Shown here in pieces: positions 15,468-23,577 of a DNA stretch of 34,155 nt (its first letter is position 1; the number at the start of each line of letters is the position of its first letter). Source of the DNA: Gammaproteobacteria bacterium (GTDB taxonomy: Bacteria > Pseudomonadota > Gammaproteobacteria > Natronospirales > REEB76). The notes beneath the pieces were generated by a model. The model worked only from the letters and a program-made list of their open reading frames with translations, was not told the origin of the DNA and made no database searches. The position numbers were made by a program, and so were the translations under genes. The stretch lies in NCBI GenBank assembly GCA_018971365.1, contig JAGXAZ010000006.1:1-34155 (forward strand). The letters run 5' to 3'.

Positions 15468-16214
15468 CTAGGCCATGTACATGCCGCCATTCACGTGCAG
15501 AGTTTCGCCAGTGATATAAGCAGCAGCAGGCGAGGCCAGGAACAGCACCGCTTGTGCAACATCTTCCGGCAACCCAAGCCGGCCCAGCGGTATCTGGTTC
15601 AGCAATGCCGCGCGCTGCGCTTCGCTGAGCGCGCGGGTCATGTCGGTGTCAATGAACCCCGGCGCCACCGTGTTGACGGTGACGTTGCGCGAGCCGATTT
15701 CGCGCGCCAACGATTTGCTGAAGCCGAGCATGCCGGCCTTGGCGGCCGAATAGTTGGCTTGCCCAGGATTGCCGGTGATACCCACGACCGAGGAGATATT
15801 GATGATGCGGCCATGGCGCGCCTTGAGCATCCCGCGCATGCAGGCTTTTGACAGGCGAAACGCGGAGTTTAGATCGGTATTGATCACCGTCTGCCAATCA
15901 TCTTCCTGCATGCGCATCAGCAGCGTGTCGCGGGTGATGCCGGCGTTGTTCACCAGGATCGTGGGATTGCCGGATTCCCGGCCGATCGCCGCGACCACCT
16001 GTTCCACGGACTCCGGACTGGCGACGTCCAGCACCATGCCGCGGCCGGAGAGATGTTCCGCAGCCAGATGGCCGCTGATGGCGGTTGCGCCCTCCGCAGT
16101 GGTTGCCGTACCGATTACCGTTGCACCCGCTTTGGCAAGCGTGAGCGCAATCGCGTGCCCAATCCCGCGAGTGGCGCCGGTTACCAGCGCAATTTCATTT
16201 TGGGGCAGGCTCAT
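15468..16214 (-). CDS. fabG: 3-oxoacyl-[acyl-carrier-protein] reductase
   Basis: The ATG at 16214 ([19 protein letters not shown]) gives 248 residues and overlaps the fabD stop by four bases. The 280-residue track ORF only extends into fabD. It is a classical short-chain dehydrogenase: NADPH motif TGATRGIG (12-19), NNAG (89-92), catalytic S142, Y155 and K159 in [20 protein letters not shown], and a C-terminal [15 protein letters not shown] closing the fold. It reduces 3-oxoacyl-ACP to 3-hydroxyacyl-ACP in each elongation cycle. FabD-FabG-AcpP-FabF order is canonical. Confidence 0.96.
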   Translation of the reverse strand: MSLPQNEIALVTGATRGIGHAIALTLAKAGATVIGTATTAEGATAISGHLAAEHLSGRGMVLDVASPESVEQVVAAIGRESGNPTILVNNAGITRDTLLMRMQEDDWQTVINTDLNSAFRLSKACMRGMLKARHGRIINISSVVGITGNPGQANYSAAKAGMLGFSKSLAREIGSRNVTVNTVAPGFIDTDMTRALSEAQRAALLNQIPLGRLGLPEDVAQAVLFLASPAAAYITGETLHVNGGMYMA

Positions 16215-17149
16215 GGGGTGCCCAGCGCGGCCAAAGCGGCCTGCACGGTTTGCGGGTCGTACACGGGATAGGCTTCCACGGATTTGTTGATGCGTTTGGT
16301 CAGCCCGCACAGCACCCGCCCCGGCCCGAATTCCACAAGCTTTGAAACGCCCTGGCCTGCGATGAATTGGACGGTTTCCGCCCAGCGTACCGGGCTGTAG
16401 AGCTGCGCCGTGAGCACCTGCCGGATGGCTGCGGCCCCGGGGTGTGGCGCCACATCCACATTATGGATCACAGGAATTTGCGGCGACTGCAGGGAAAGGC
16501 CGGCGAGTTTAGCCGCCAATTGATCCGCCGCAGGCTTCATGAGGGCGCAATGCGAGGGCACGCTGACCGGCAGCAAAACGGAGCGTTTGGCGCCCTTGGC
16601 GTTGCAGGCCGCGATAGCGCGTTCCACCGCCGGCTTTTCACCGGCGATGACGACTTGGCCGGGGGAATTGAAGTTCGCGGGCTGCACCACCTGGTCCTGG
16701 GCCGCCTCTACACAGGCGAGACGCACGGCTTCATCCTCCAGACCGAGGATCGCGGCCATAGCCCCTGCGCCCAGTGGAACCGCCTGTTGCATGGTCCTAC
16801 CACGAAACTCGACCAGTTTTATGGCGGCCTTGAAATCCAGAGCGTCAGCGCACACCAGCGCCGTGTATTCGCCCAGGCTGTGGCCCGCCATAAAGGCAGG
16901 CTTGGGCCCGCTATGGCTCTGCCAGAATCTCCAAAGGGCAACCCCCGCCGCGAGTAGTGCAGGCTGGGTGCGCTCGGTCGCATTCAGAAGCTCGTCAGGC
17001 CCGGATTGAATCAGATGCCAAATATCGTAACCTAGAACCTCGGAAGCCTCTGTAAGTGTATGTTTAATATTAAGATATTCAGGAAGAAACGCAGCCAACA
17101 TGCCTACGGATTGTGATCCCTGACCGGGGAAAACAGCGGCGAAACTCAT
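16211..17149 (-). CDS. fabD: Malonyl-CoA:ACP transacylase
   Basis: The ATG at 17149 (MSFAAVFPGQGSQSVGML) gives 312 residues, close to the 309 of E. coli FabD. AAGGA seven bases upstream is a good ribosome site, and the track's 26 extra N-terminal residues overlap the preceding gap and gene. The nucleophile is S91 in AGHSLGEYTALV, the base is H200 in VSVPSHCALM, and Q11 lies in GQGSQ. It loads malonyl groups onto AcpP. Upstream, 28 bases away on the same strand, is the rhombosortase rather than the frequent fabH/plsX pair. Confidence 0.95.
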   Translation of the reverse strand: MSFAAVFPGQGSQSVGMLAAFLPEYLNIKHTLTEASEVLGYDIWHLIQSGPDELLNATERTQPALLAAGVALWRFWQSHSGPKPAFMAGHSLGEYTALVCADALDFKAAIKLVEFRGRTMQQAVPLGAGAMAAILGLEDEAVRLACVEAAQDQVVQPANFNSPGQVVIAGEKPAVERAIAACNAKGAKRSVLLPVSVPSHCALMKPAADQLAAKLAGLSLQSPQIPVIHNVDVAPHPGAAAIRQVLTAQLYSPVRWAETVQFIAGQGVSKLVEFGPGRVLCGLTKRINKSVEAYPVYDPQTVQAALAALGTP

Positions 17150-17177
17150 GCATGGGTCCTTATTGAGGAGGCGCGGA

Positions 17178-17807
17178 TTATACCCGCCTGTCCGCCCTGC
17201 TCCGGCCACCTCGCCAGCGCGATCCAATCAGGATTGCTGAGCCCAGTACCGCACCCGTTAAGGCGCCCCACAGGTGCGCGTCCACGATGACCGGACCGCC
17301 GGTCGTGGCCACGGACCATGGCAGCGGTCCCAGCAGCTGCTCGTAGATGAGCTTCAACACCAGGAACAGTGCGAGTATCCAGCCCAGCCAATCGCGGCGC
17401 GCCATTAGCAGCATGGCGCCCACGATCCAGAGTGTATTTAACGCGCCTGAAATGCCTACATACCAGCGCAACGCCGGGTCTCCCAGCAGCAGGCCGAGAC
17501 CCACTCCCAGCGCTCCAAGAGCCACCAGCGCGGGGCAGCGCCATCCAGGCAATTCCCGCTCGTACAGCAGCCAGAGCAGAATGTACCCAGCCACGTCTTC
17601 TCCCAGGTGCCCCCACCCGAGGTGCACCCAGTTGCCGGTGAAAATCCGCCACACCTGGCCGTCTACTATGGCCACCCGGTCAAATTGGAGGGCGGTGCGC
17701 GCAGTGTGGCCGGCAAGCGCCAGCAAAAAGCACGGCACCACGATGACGAGCATGGGCCACAGACGCCGCAGGCTCAGCGGGGAACCCGGGGATGCAGGCG
17801 CGGTCAT
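17178..17807 (-). CDS. rrtA: Rhombosortase (rhomboid-family intramembrane serine protease)
   Basis: This polytopic membrane protein of 209 residues starts from the ATG at 17807. A TTG five codons upstream (17822) is the start used in the track. Neither has a strong ribosome site. The N-terminal segment (about 17-33) and several later stretches are strongly hydrophobic. Family marks are WRIFTGNWVHLGWGHL (53-68), nucleophile S120 in VGISGAL and catalytic H178 in VDAHLWGALTGA. Rhombosortases cleave the GlyGly-CTERM tail of proteins that are usually exported by type II secretion, and this gene faces gspG-N. In E. coli GlpG the oxyanion Asn154 lies four residues after His150; here the matching position after H67 is D71. 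A plain small rhomboid protease is the alternative. No GlyGly-CTERM substrate is encoded in the window. Confidence 0.78.
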   Translation of the reverse strand: MTAPASPGSPLSLRRLWPMLVIVVPCFLLALAGHTARTALQFDRVAIVDGQVWRIFTGNWVHLGWGHLGEDVAGYILLWLLYERELPGWRCPALVALGALGVGLGLLLGDPALRWYVGISGALNTLWIVGAMLLMARRDWLGWILALFLVLKLIYEQLLGPLPWSVATTGGPVIVDAHLWGALTGAVLGSAILIGSRWRGGRSRADRRV

Positions 17808-17889
17808 TGTCAACTGCGACAAGCCATTGCTGTATGATGGTTTTCGGAGTTCAGCCGCACTTTAACCCGCTCGTCGCAACCAACCCGCC
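17808..17889. promoter_or_regulatory. Divergent rrtA-gspG control region
   Basis: This 82-base gap separates the two divergent starts. For gspG a TATGAT -10-like box lies at 17833-17838, but no well-spaced -35 is clear. An inverted repeat TTGTC-AACTGC-GACAA spans 17807-17822 over the rrtA start. The gspG ATG has no obvious Shine-Dalgarno sequence. Shared control of rhombosortase and secretion genes is plausible but inferred. Confidence 0.35.
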
Positions 17890-18357
17890 ATGCGCATCCG
17901 CCAGCAGTCATACGGTTTCACCCTCATCGAAGTCATGGTGGTGGTGGTCATTCTCGGGATTTTAGCCTCCATTATCGTGCCTAAAATCATGAACAAGCCG
18001 GACGAAGCGCGCGTCGTCAAGGCCAAGCAGGATATCCGGGCCATCCAGTCCGCGCTGGAAATGTACAAGCTGGACAATTTTGTCTATCCCACTACCGATC
18101 AAGGCCTGCAGGCGCTCGTGACCAAGCCGACTACGGATCCGGTTCCCCCTCACTGGAAGCAGTACCTGGATCGCCTGCCGATAGACCCTTGGGACTACCC
18201 CTATCAGTATCTAAACCCGGGGGTGCATGGGCCGATCGACATCTGGTCCTACGGGCCGAAGGGCCCCTCCGGGGGCAGCTCTGACGCCGGTGCGATCGGC
18301 AACTGGAACCTGGAAGGCAGTAGCACGGGTACAGGCAGCGGCACCAGCGGCCATTGA
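17890..18357 (+). CDS. gspG: Type II secretion major pseudopilin GspG
   Basis: This 155-residue prepilin has a nine-residue leader MRIRQQSYG cleaved before FTLIEVMVVVVILGILASIIVPKI, with methylatable F+1 and E+5. The globular part has the GspG pattern YPTTDQGLQALV, LPIDPWDYPYQY and DIWSYGPKGPSGG...IGNWN, including the calcium-loop region. It forms the main pseudopilus that pushes substrates through the outer membrane. After IGNWN there is an unusual 15 or so residue tail rich in Gly, Ser and Thr ending SGTSGH, whereas most homologues stop near GNWN. It begins a tightly packed operon gspGHIJKLMN. Confidence 0.95.
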   Translation: MRIRQQSYGFTLIEVMVVVVILGILASIIVPKIMNKPDEARVVKAKQDIRAIQSALEMYKLDNFVYPTTDQGLQALVTKPTTDPVPPHWKQYLDRLPIDPWDYPYQYLNPGVHGPIDIWSYGPKGPSGGSSDAGAIGNWNLEGSSTGTGSGTSGH

Positions 18358-18377
18358 GGCCGCGCTGCGAGTGCGGC

Positions 18378-18941
18378 ATGGCGACAGCACATATCCGCGG
18401 GTTCACTCTGGTCGAAGTGCTGGTAGTGCTGGTCATTATCAGTATCGTGACCGCAGTTGGGATACTTTCGTTGGCATCGCTGGGGGCGAATCCGGCCGCG
18501 GAAAGTGCCGCGCAGAAACTCGCCGCGATTACCGATCTGGTTGCCCAGCAGGCCGTTATGCGCGGACAGCAATACGGCCTGCGGATTTCGCCGCATGCCT
18601 ACGAGTTCCTGGCCTATGACGGAAGCAAATGGTCTCCGGTCAGCGATGACGAGCTGCTGCGCCGCCGGCAATTGGACAGCGGACTGATCCTGTCGCTGCA
18701 ACTGCAGGGAACCCCCATTCAATTGCCGGCCAGTAAACCCGTGAGTGACGATGTGCTGACGGACAACCAGACCGCTGATCAAACTGAAATCAAGCCGCAG
18801 ATACTGTTGCTCTCCAGCGGCGAACTTACGCCCTTCACCATCACCGTGCGCGGCGCCGACAACAACAACAGCTACCGCGTAACTGGTGACCTGCAACATG
18901 GCATCCGCTATGTCCCCCCGGATAACCATGATGCCGGCTGA
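18378..18941 (+). CDS. gspH: Type II secretion minor pseudopilin GspH
   Basis: The ATG at 18378 gives 187 residues with leader MATAHIRG before FTLVEVLVVLVIISIVTAV (E+5 present). The track start at 18354 is a TTG and would give a 16-residue leader. The body has GspH-like sequence SAAQKLAAITDLVAQQAVMRGQQYGLRI and YEFLAYDG. GspH is a minor pseudopilin near the pseudopilus tip or shaft, processed by the prepilin peptidase. It starts 20 bases after gspG, and its end overlaps gspI by 14 bases. Confidence 0.9.
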   Translation: MATAHIRGFTLVEVLVVLVIISIVTAVGILSLASLGANPAAESAAQKLAAITDLVAQQAVMRGQQYGLRISPHAYEFLAYDGSKWSPVSDDELLRRRQLDSGLILSLQLQGTPIQLPASKPVSDDVLTDNQTADQTEIKPQILLLSSGELTPFTITVRGADNNNSYRVTGDLQHGIRYVPPDNHDAG

Positions 18942-19386
18942 CGCACGTGCACCGGCAAGTTGTCGTGCCCGGGGTTTTACGCTGATCGAAGTACTGATTG
19001 CACTGGCGTTTCTGGCGCTCGCCATGAGCGCCATCATTGCCACGGTGGGGGTCAGCATCCGCGATGCGGGCGAACTGCGGGACAAGACCTTCGCCCACTG
19101 GGTGGCGATGAACGAAATGACCACGCTGCGCCTGGCGCCGGCCTGGCCGACCATCGGTACGCAGAAAGGCAATACCGAGATGGCGGGTCAGAAATGGAAT
19201 TGGCAAGCGATCGTCAGCACTTCGCAGGATCCGGATCTGCTGCGCGTGGATATTGACGTCAGCAACGTGCTGTCGCCGGACACGGTGAGCGCCAGTCTCG
19301 TGGGCTTCATTGGCCGGCCATTGCCGCAGGTGCCTGGCAGCATGCCGACACCACAAGGCAATCAAGGCGGGACGTCGGCACCGTGA
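18928..19386 (+). CDS. gspI: Type II secretion minor pseudopilin GspI
   Basis: The ATG at 18928 (or the adjacent one at 18931) gives about 152 residues and overlaps the end of gspH. The longer track ORF lies deeper within gspH. The leader MMPADARAPASCRARG is rather long, followed by FTLIEVLIALAFLALAMSAII with E+5. The body shows the GspI pattern AHWVAMNEMTTLRL and GQKWNWQAIV. GspI nucleates the tip complex with GspJ and GspK. It ends in a four-base GTGA overlap with gspJ. Confidence 0.9.
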   Translation: MMPADARAPASCRARGFTLIEVLIALAFLALAMSAIIATVGVSIRDAGELRDKTFAHWVAMNEMTTLRLAPAWPTIGTQKGNTEMAGQKWNWQAIVSTSQDPDLLRVDIDVSNVLSPDTVSASLVGFIGRPLPQVPGSMPTPQGNQGGTSAP

Positions 19387-19997
19387 ACAAGCACGCGTAC
19401 GGATTCACGCTCATAGAAATTCTGGTGGCCATGGTCATCGTCGCGGTGATCGGGGTGCTTGCCTATGGCGGACTGCATGGGCTGATTCGCGAGCGCGAGC
19501 GGACCGCAACCAGCATGCAGCGCCTGCGCCTGGTGCAGCAGGCCGTTACCATCATGACGCGCGATTTCAGCGAGCTCGAGCCGCGGCCGGTCCGCGACCC
19601 TCTGGGCGGGACGCCGCTCGCCGCCTTCCTGAGTACACCGCAAAATCAGCCGCCACTGATATTCACGCGCGGCGGATGGAGTAATCCGCTCGCCGATGTG
19701 CGCAGCACCGAGGAGCGCGTGGCGTACCAGCTGGATAATGACCAGTTGCTGCGCTTGTCCTGGCCGGAGCTGGATGTACCGGCACAAACCGAACCGGTCA
19801 GACAAGTTTTGCTTACCGATGTCACGCAATTTGACCTGCGCTTCATGGATAGCAGCGGCACGTGGCAGGACCAGTGGCCGCCGCTGAATGTGAACAGCGC
19901 GGCCTATCTCGCGCAGGTGCCACGGGCGGTGGAAATCGACGTCACACTCAAGGATCTGGGACGCATCACGCGCATTGTCGAGGTGGCGGCCCCGTGA
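19383..19997 (+). CDS. gspJ: Type II secretion minor pseudopilin GspJ
   Basis: This 204-residue prepilin starts at a GTG overlapping the gspI stop (GTGA). Leader MNKHAYG precedes FTLIEILVAMVIVAVIGVLAYGG. Family features include MQRLRLVQQAVTIMTRDFSELEPRPVRDPLGG, FTRGGWSNPLADVRST and ERVAYQLDNDQLLRLSWPELD. GspJ is part of the GspI-J-K tip. Its stop overlaps gspK by four bases. Confidence 0.94.
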   Translation: MNKHAYGFTLIEILVAMVIVAVIGVLAYGGLHGLIRERERTATSMQRLRLVQQAVTIMTRDFSELEPRPVRDPLGGTPLAAFLSTPQNQPPLIFTRGGWSNPLADVRSTEERVAYQLDNDQLLRLSWPELDVPAQTEPVRQVLLTDVTQFDLRFMDSSGTWQDQWPPLNVNSAAYLAQVPRAVEIDVTLKDLGRITRIVEVAAP

Positions 19998-20977
19998 GAA
20001 CGCGGGCGCATGCATTGGCAAACCAGCGCGGCGTGGCGCTGCTCATTGCGCTGGTGGTGGTGGCGATAGCCGCGACACTGTCTACCGGCATGATCTGGAC
20101 CCGCGAACTGGACATACGCCGCACTGCCAATATCACCCAAGGCGATCAGGCGATGGAATATGCACTCGGCGCCGAAGCCTGGGCGGAGCAGATACTGCGC
20201 CGCGATTACCAGTCCAACCCTGCGAATACCAATCTCACCCAGGACTGGGCCATGCAATTGCCACCGTTGCCGGTTCAGGGCGGCTCGGTTATCGGACATC
20301 TGCAGGACCTGCAAGGTTTATTCAACGTGAACAATCTGGCCAGCAGCAATGCCGCTCAGGCCGCAGCCGCGACGGCGCAGTTCCAGCGCCTGCTGACGGC
20401 GCTCAATCTGGATCCGGAAATCGCCACTGCGGTATTTGACTGGGTGAACGGCGGCAGTCAGCCGCATTTTCCCGGTGGCGCCAAGGATGAATACTATTCG
20501 CGCCTTAGCCCCCCATACCTGACTGCGGAACAGCCGATGACCAGCATCAGCGAATTGCTGCTGGTCAAAGGTGTCACGCCGCAGGTCTATGCGGCATTGC
20601 TGCCGTATGTGTGTGCCCTGCCCCTGCACGCTCCGGGTACCCTGTCGGGAACGCCGTTGACGCCGGTAGCCATCAACATCAATACCGCACCCGCACCGGT
20701 GCTTATGACATTGACCACTGGCATCAGCAGCGATCTCGCAGCCGGCGCGGTGCAGGCACGTGCCCAGCAGCCGTTTCAAAATGCAGCGCAACTCACTCAA
20801 CTGCTCGGGAACATTGCGATACCGGCCGGTGTGCCGGCACCCCAGACATTCAGCAACTGGTTCCGGCTGTCCACGCAGGTGACCATTGGCAGTGCACAGT
20901 TGACCATGTACAGTTTGCTGTACCGCACCGGAACCGGCGCGACCATTGCCGTGCGGCGCACCTTTGGAACTCTATGA
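19994..20977 (+). CDS. gspK: Type II secretion minor pseudopilin GspK
   Basis: The GTG at 19994 (GTGA overlap with gspJ) gives 327 residues. The track's earlier start adds 44 residues of out-of-family sequence inside gspJ. The N-terminus ANQRG precedes VALLIALVVVAIAATLSTGMIW. As usual in GspK there is no Glu at +5. The large globular part has LQDLQGLFNVNNL, FDWVNGG, YLTAEQPMTSISELLLVKGV and the ININTAPAPVLMTL segment that forms the SAM-like fold. GspK caps the pseudopilus and is thought to contact substrate. Confidence 0.93.
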   Translation: MRTRAHALANQRGVALLIALVVVAIAATLSTGMIWTRELDIRRTANITQGDQAMEYALGAEAWAEQILRRDYQSNPANTNLTQDWAMQLPPLPVQGGSVIGHLQDLQGLFNVNNLASSNAAQAAAATAQFQRLLTALNLDPEIATAVFDWVNGGSQPHFPGGAKDEYYSRLSPPYLTAEQPMTSISELLLVKGVTPQVYAALLPYVCALPLHAPGTLSGTPLTPVAININTAPAPVLMTLTTGISSDLAAGAVQARAQQPFQNAAQLTQLLGNIAIPAGVPAPQTFSNWFRLSTQVTIGSAQLTMYSLLYRTGTGATIAVRRTFGTL

Positions 20978-22206
20978 GCGAAACCCTGGTATTGCGGATG
21001 CCGGAAGCCGGACGCCCTGCCACGTGGCTGGTGATGGATGCGTTCGGCAACCGCATGGGGCAGCCGGGCAGCGGCACCTTGGCGCAGGCCGCGATAATCG
21101 CCGACGGCAGGCGGGTGCGCGTGTGCGTGCCTGGCGCACAGACGCTGTTTCTGCATGCTGACCTGCCCACACGCAACAGCCACAAAATCCACCAGGGTCT
21201 GCCCTTCGCGCTGGAAGATCGGCTCGCCGAGGACATTGAAAACCTGCACTTCGCGGTAGGCGCACCCGACGCACGCGGCTACCCGACCGTCGTAGTCACC
21301 CGGGCGCACATGCAGGCGTGGCTTGACGAGCTCACGGCGGCCGGCGTGACAGCGGCGGAACTGGTTGTGGATGTGCTCGCCTTGCCGGTGCGCGAGCACA
21401 GCCTGGTCATGGTGGCCGATGGTGATCAGGTGCTGGTGCGTTTCCCGGACGGCAGCGGCATCGTGGCGGACCGGACTCTCGCCGCGCTGTTGATTCAGCG
21501 GCAACTTGCCAAACTGCCGGAATCACAGCACTGCACGCATGCCCTGGTGTATGCCACCGATGAGCCTGCGCAACAGGAAACCTCAGCGTTGCTCGCCGGC
21601 CTTGATCTCGAAATTGCCTACAGCCACCTGGGTTCGGGCGCGATTGGCCTGATGGGCGGAGGTGCACGTGCGCCGCAAGCCATCAATTTGCTGCAGGGAA
21701 TGTTTGCGCGTCGCGATGGCGCGGCGGGATATTGGCCACGCTGGCGCGTCGCGGCAGGACTGTTGGCAGCGCTGGTGGCCATACTGATCGTACAGCAGGG
21801 TGTGAGTGAGTTCAGATTGCGGCACGAGTCCGCGGCGCAGCAAGAACAGATTGCGTCACTCTTTCACCGTGCACTTCCCGATGTTACGCGCATGGTGGAG
21901 CCGCGCGTGCAGATGGAGCGGCGCCTCAGTCAGCTTACCGGAGGCAATGGTTCCGCGACCGGGTTGCTGCCGATGCTGGCGCAGGTTGGCGCGGCCCTGC
22001 AAGTGCAATCCGGCGTGCAATTGCAGGGATTCAGCTTTCATGGAAATGTCCTGCAACTGCAGGTCCAAGCCGGCAGCATGGACGCGCTGCACAGCCTGCA
22101 ATCGGCATTGGCGAATAACGCAGCACTCGAAGTGCAGCTGGATTCGGTCAGCAGTGCGGCTGGTCAGACTACGGGTCGTTTGACCCTGCACGGGCGCAAT
22201 CCATGA
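20974..22206 (+). CDS. gspL: Type II secretion inner-membrane protein GspL
   Basis: The ATG at 20974 overlaps the gspK stop (ATGA) and gives 410 residues. The track's 20611 start runs 121 codons back through gspK. The N-terminal cytoplasmic part (about 1-245) is the actin-like domain that in other systems binds the ATPase GspE, with HKIHQGLPFALEDRLAEDIENLHFA typical of GspL. One transmembrane helix (about 251-270, VAAGLLAALVAILIVQQ) follows, and then a periplasmic ferredoxin-like domain. It works with GspM in the inner-membrane platform. gspE itself is not in this window. Confidence 0.9.
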   Translation: MSETLVLRMPEAGRPATWLVMDAFGNRMGQPGSGTLAQAAIIADGRRVRVCVPGAQTLFLHADLPTRNSHKIHQGLPFALEDRLAEDIENLHFAVGAPDARGYPTVVVTRAHMQAWLDELTAAGVTAAELVVDVLALPVREHSLVMVADGDQVLVRFPDGSGIVADRTLAALLIQRQLAKLPESQHCTHALVYATDEPAQQETSALLAGLDLEIAYSHLGSGAIGLMGGGARAPQAINLLQGMFARRDGAAGYWPRWRVAAGLLAALVAILIVQQGVSEFRLRHESAAQQEQIASLFHRALPDVTRMVEPRVQMERRLSQLTGGNGSATGLLPMLAQVGAALQVQSGVQLQGFSFHGNVLQLQVQAGSMDALHSLQSALANNAALEVQLDSVSSAAGQTTGRLTLHGRNP

Positions 22207-22703
22207 ATTCCCTGCAGCAACTGCGCCAATGGTTCATGTCATTGGATAAGCGCGAACGCCAGGTACTGGGAAGCGGCGCGGTGATTCTGGTGGTGTTTAT
22301 TGTTTACCTGGCCTTGGTTTCGCCCTATCTCGGCCATCGGCACGCATTGACCGCAGAAGTCAAGTCCCAGAGTGCGTTGCTTGCCTGGATGCGGCCCGTG
22401 GCCAGTCGCATTGAAGCCTCGCAGGGCAAGCCGCCTGCTGCGCTTCCGGGGGGATCCTTGCTCGGCGCGGTCAATGCAAGCATTGCAAGTGCCGGCTTGG
22501 CCGCAGCCCTGCAACAGGCGCAGCAGTCGGACGACGGCACGGTCAGGGCGCAGTTCAAGAGCGTGGATTTCGACCGCCTGGTGAACTGGCTCGCGGGATT
22601 GCAACGCACCTACGGCGTGGTCGCCAGCGATGTCACCGTGACACGTGCATCAGGACCGGGTCAGGTGGATGCCAGCATCAGGCTTGAGGATTCCGCTTCG
22701 TGA
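22203..22703 (+). CDS. gspM: Type II secretion inner-membrane protein GspM
   Basis: This 166-residue bitopic protein has a short cytoplasmic N-terminus (LRQWFMSLDKRERQVL), one transmembrane helix (about 22-40, SGAVILVVFIVYLALVSPY) and a periplasmic domain that includes FDRLVNWLAGLQRTYGVVASDVTVTR, a strong GspM signature. It pairs with GspL. The ATG overlaps the gspL stop and the gspM stop overlaps gspN, each by four bases. Confidence 0.92.
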   Translation: MNSLQQLRQWFMSLDKRERQVLGSGAVILVVFIVYLALVSPYLGHRHALTAEVKSQSALLAWMRPVASRIEASQGKPPAALPGGSLLGAVNASIASAGLAAALQQAQQSDDGTVRAQFKSVDFDRLVNWLAGLQRTYGVVASDVTVTRASGPGQVDASIRLEDSAS

Positions 22704-23446
22704 GTTGGCGCTTCGGTCGCTGGTGGCTGGCCGGCATCGTTGCGTATCTTGCATTTCTGCTGGCCACATTGCCGGCCGGCTATGTCGTCGGGTGGCTGCA
22801 CAAACGTGTGCCGGACCTCCAACTCGAGGGCGTGCATGGCAGCGTGTGGGCGGGATCCGCTCAGGACATCGCATGGCAAGGTCAATCCTGGGGTCTGTTG
22901 CGCTGGCGGTTTGACTGGGCGGCGTTGGCTACCGGCCATCCGGGCTTTTTCCTCGTTCTCAACGCCGCCGATCTGGCACTTCAAGCGCGGGTTGCAGGCA
23001 ACAGCCGCAATTTTCAGCTCGAGGATGTGGTCGGCCACCTCCCGGTCAATCAGTTGGCGCATTGGTTGCCGCTGCCCTCTGGAAGTGTTGCGGGTCAGAT
23101 CAATATAGGAATGCAGCGGCTGGTTTTGACCAATGCCCACCCCAGCGCAGCGGACGGCACGATCGACCTGACCAGCCTGAGTTTGAACTGGCCACAGCCA
23201 GTAGCCCTGGGAGACTACGAACTAAAGCTGCAAACCCAAGGTGAGAGCATACACGGAAGCCTGCTGGATACCTCCGGACCCCTGATGGTGCAGGGTAGCC
23301 TGCGAGTCACCGCGGATGGAAGCTATGACTTGACCGGTGTCGTGGTATCGCGTGATCCGGCCAATACGGCATTAAGCAACCTGTTGCACTACCTTCCGAG
23401 CAAGCAAGACGGGAAATATGCCTTCAACTTCAGCGGCAAGTGGTAA
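22700..23446 (+). CDS. gspN: Type II secretion protein GspN
   Basis: This 248-residue protein starts at a GTG in a GTGA overlap. It has an N-terminal transmembrane anchor (about 9-30, WLAGIVAYLAFLLATLPAGYV). The family pattern LEGVHGSVWAGSAQDIAWQGQSWGLLRWRFDW follows, then repeated beta strands and the C-terminal LLHYLPSKQDGKYAFNFSGKW. GspN is an accessory type II secretion component found in some lineages, with unclear role. It ends the operon. gspD, often next in xanthomonads, does not follow. Confidence 0.9.
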   Translation: MSWRFGRWWLAGIVAYLAFLLATLPAGYVVGWLHKRVPDLQLEGVHGSVWAGSAQDIAWQGQSWGLLRWRFDWAALATGHPGFFLVLNAADLALQARVAGNSRNFQLEDVVGHLPVNQLAHWLPLPSGSVAGQINIGMQRLVLTNAHPSAADGTIDLTSLSLNWPQPVALGDYELKLQTQGESIHGSLLDTSGPLMVQGSLRVTADGSYDLTGVVVSRDPANTALSNLLHYLPSKQDGKYAFNFSGKW

Positions 23447-23577
23447 AGAGGATATATCAATTCGTATGAATATCAGTGGCTTATAGAGATATACGAGATA
23501 AATGCTGATATTATTTGCCTACCACAGGCGGCATCGCCGAACGGTCTGGTCCGCTTGGCGCCGGGAGCACCCCGTCC
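23447..23577. promoter_or_regulatory. AT-rich gspN-cyclase spacer with long inverted repeat
   Basis: The first 70 bases are AT-rich against GC-rich flanks. Perfect eight-base arms AATATCAG (23469-23476) and CTGATATT (23505-23512) enclose 28 bases that contain GAGATA twice, nine bases apart (23486 and 23495). This could be a promoter/operator for the downstream signalling gene. No clear sigma-70 pair or terminator T-run was found. Confidence 0.4.
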
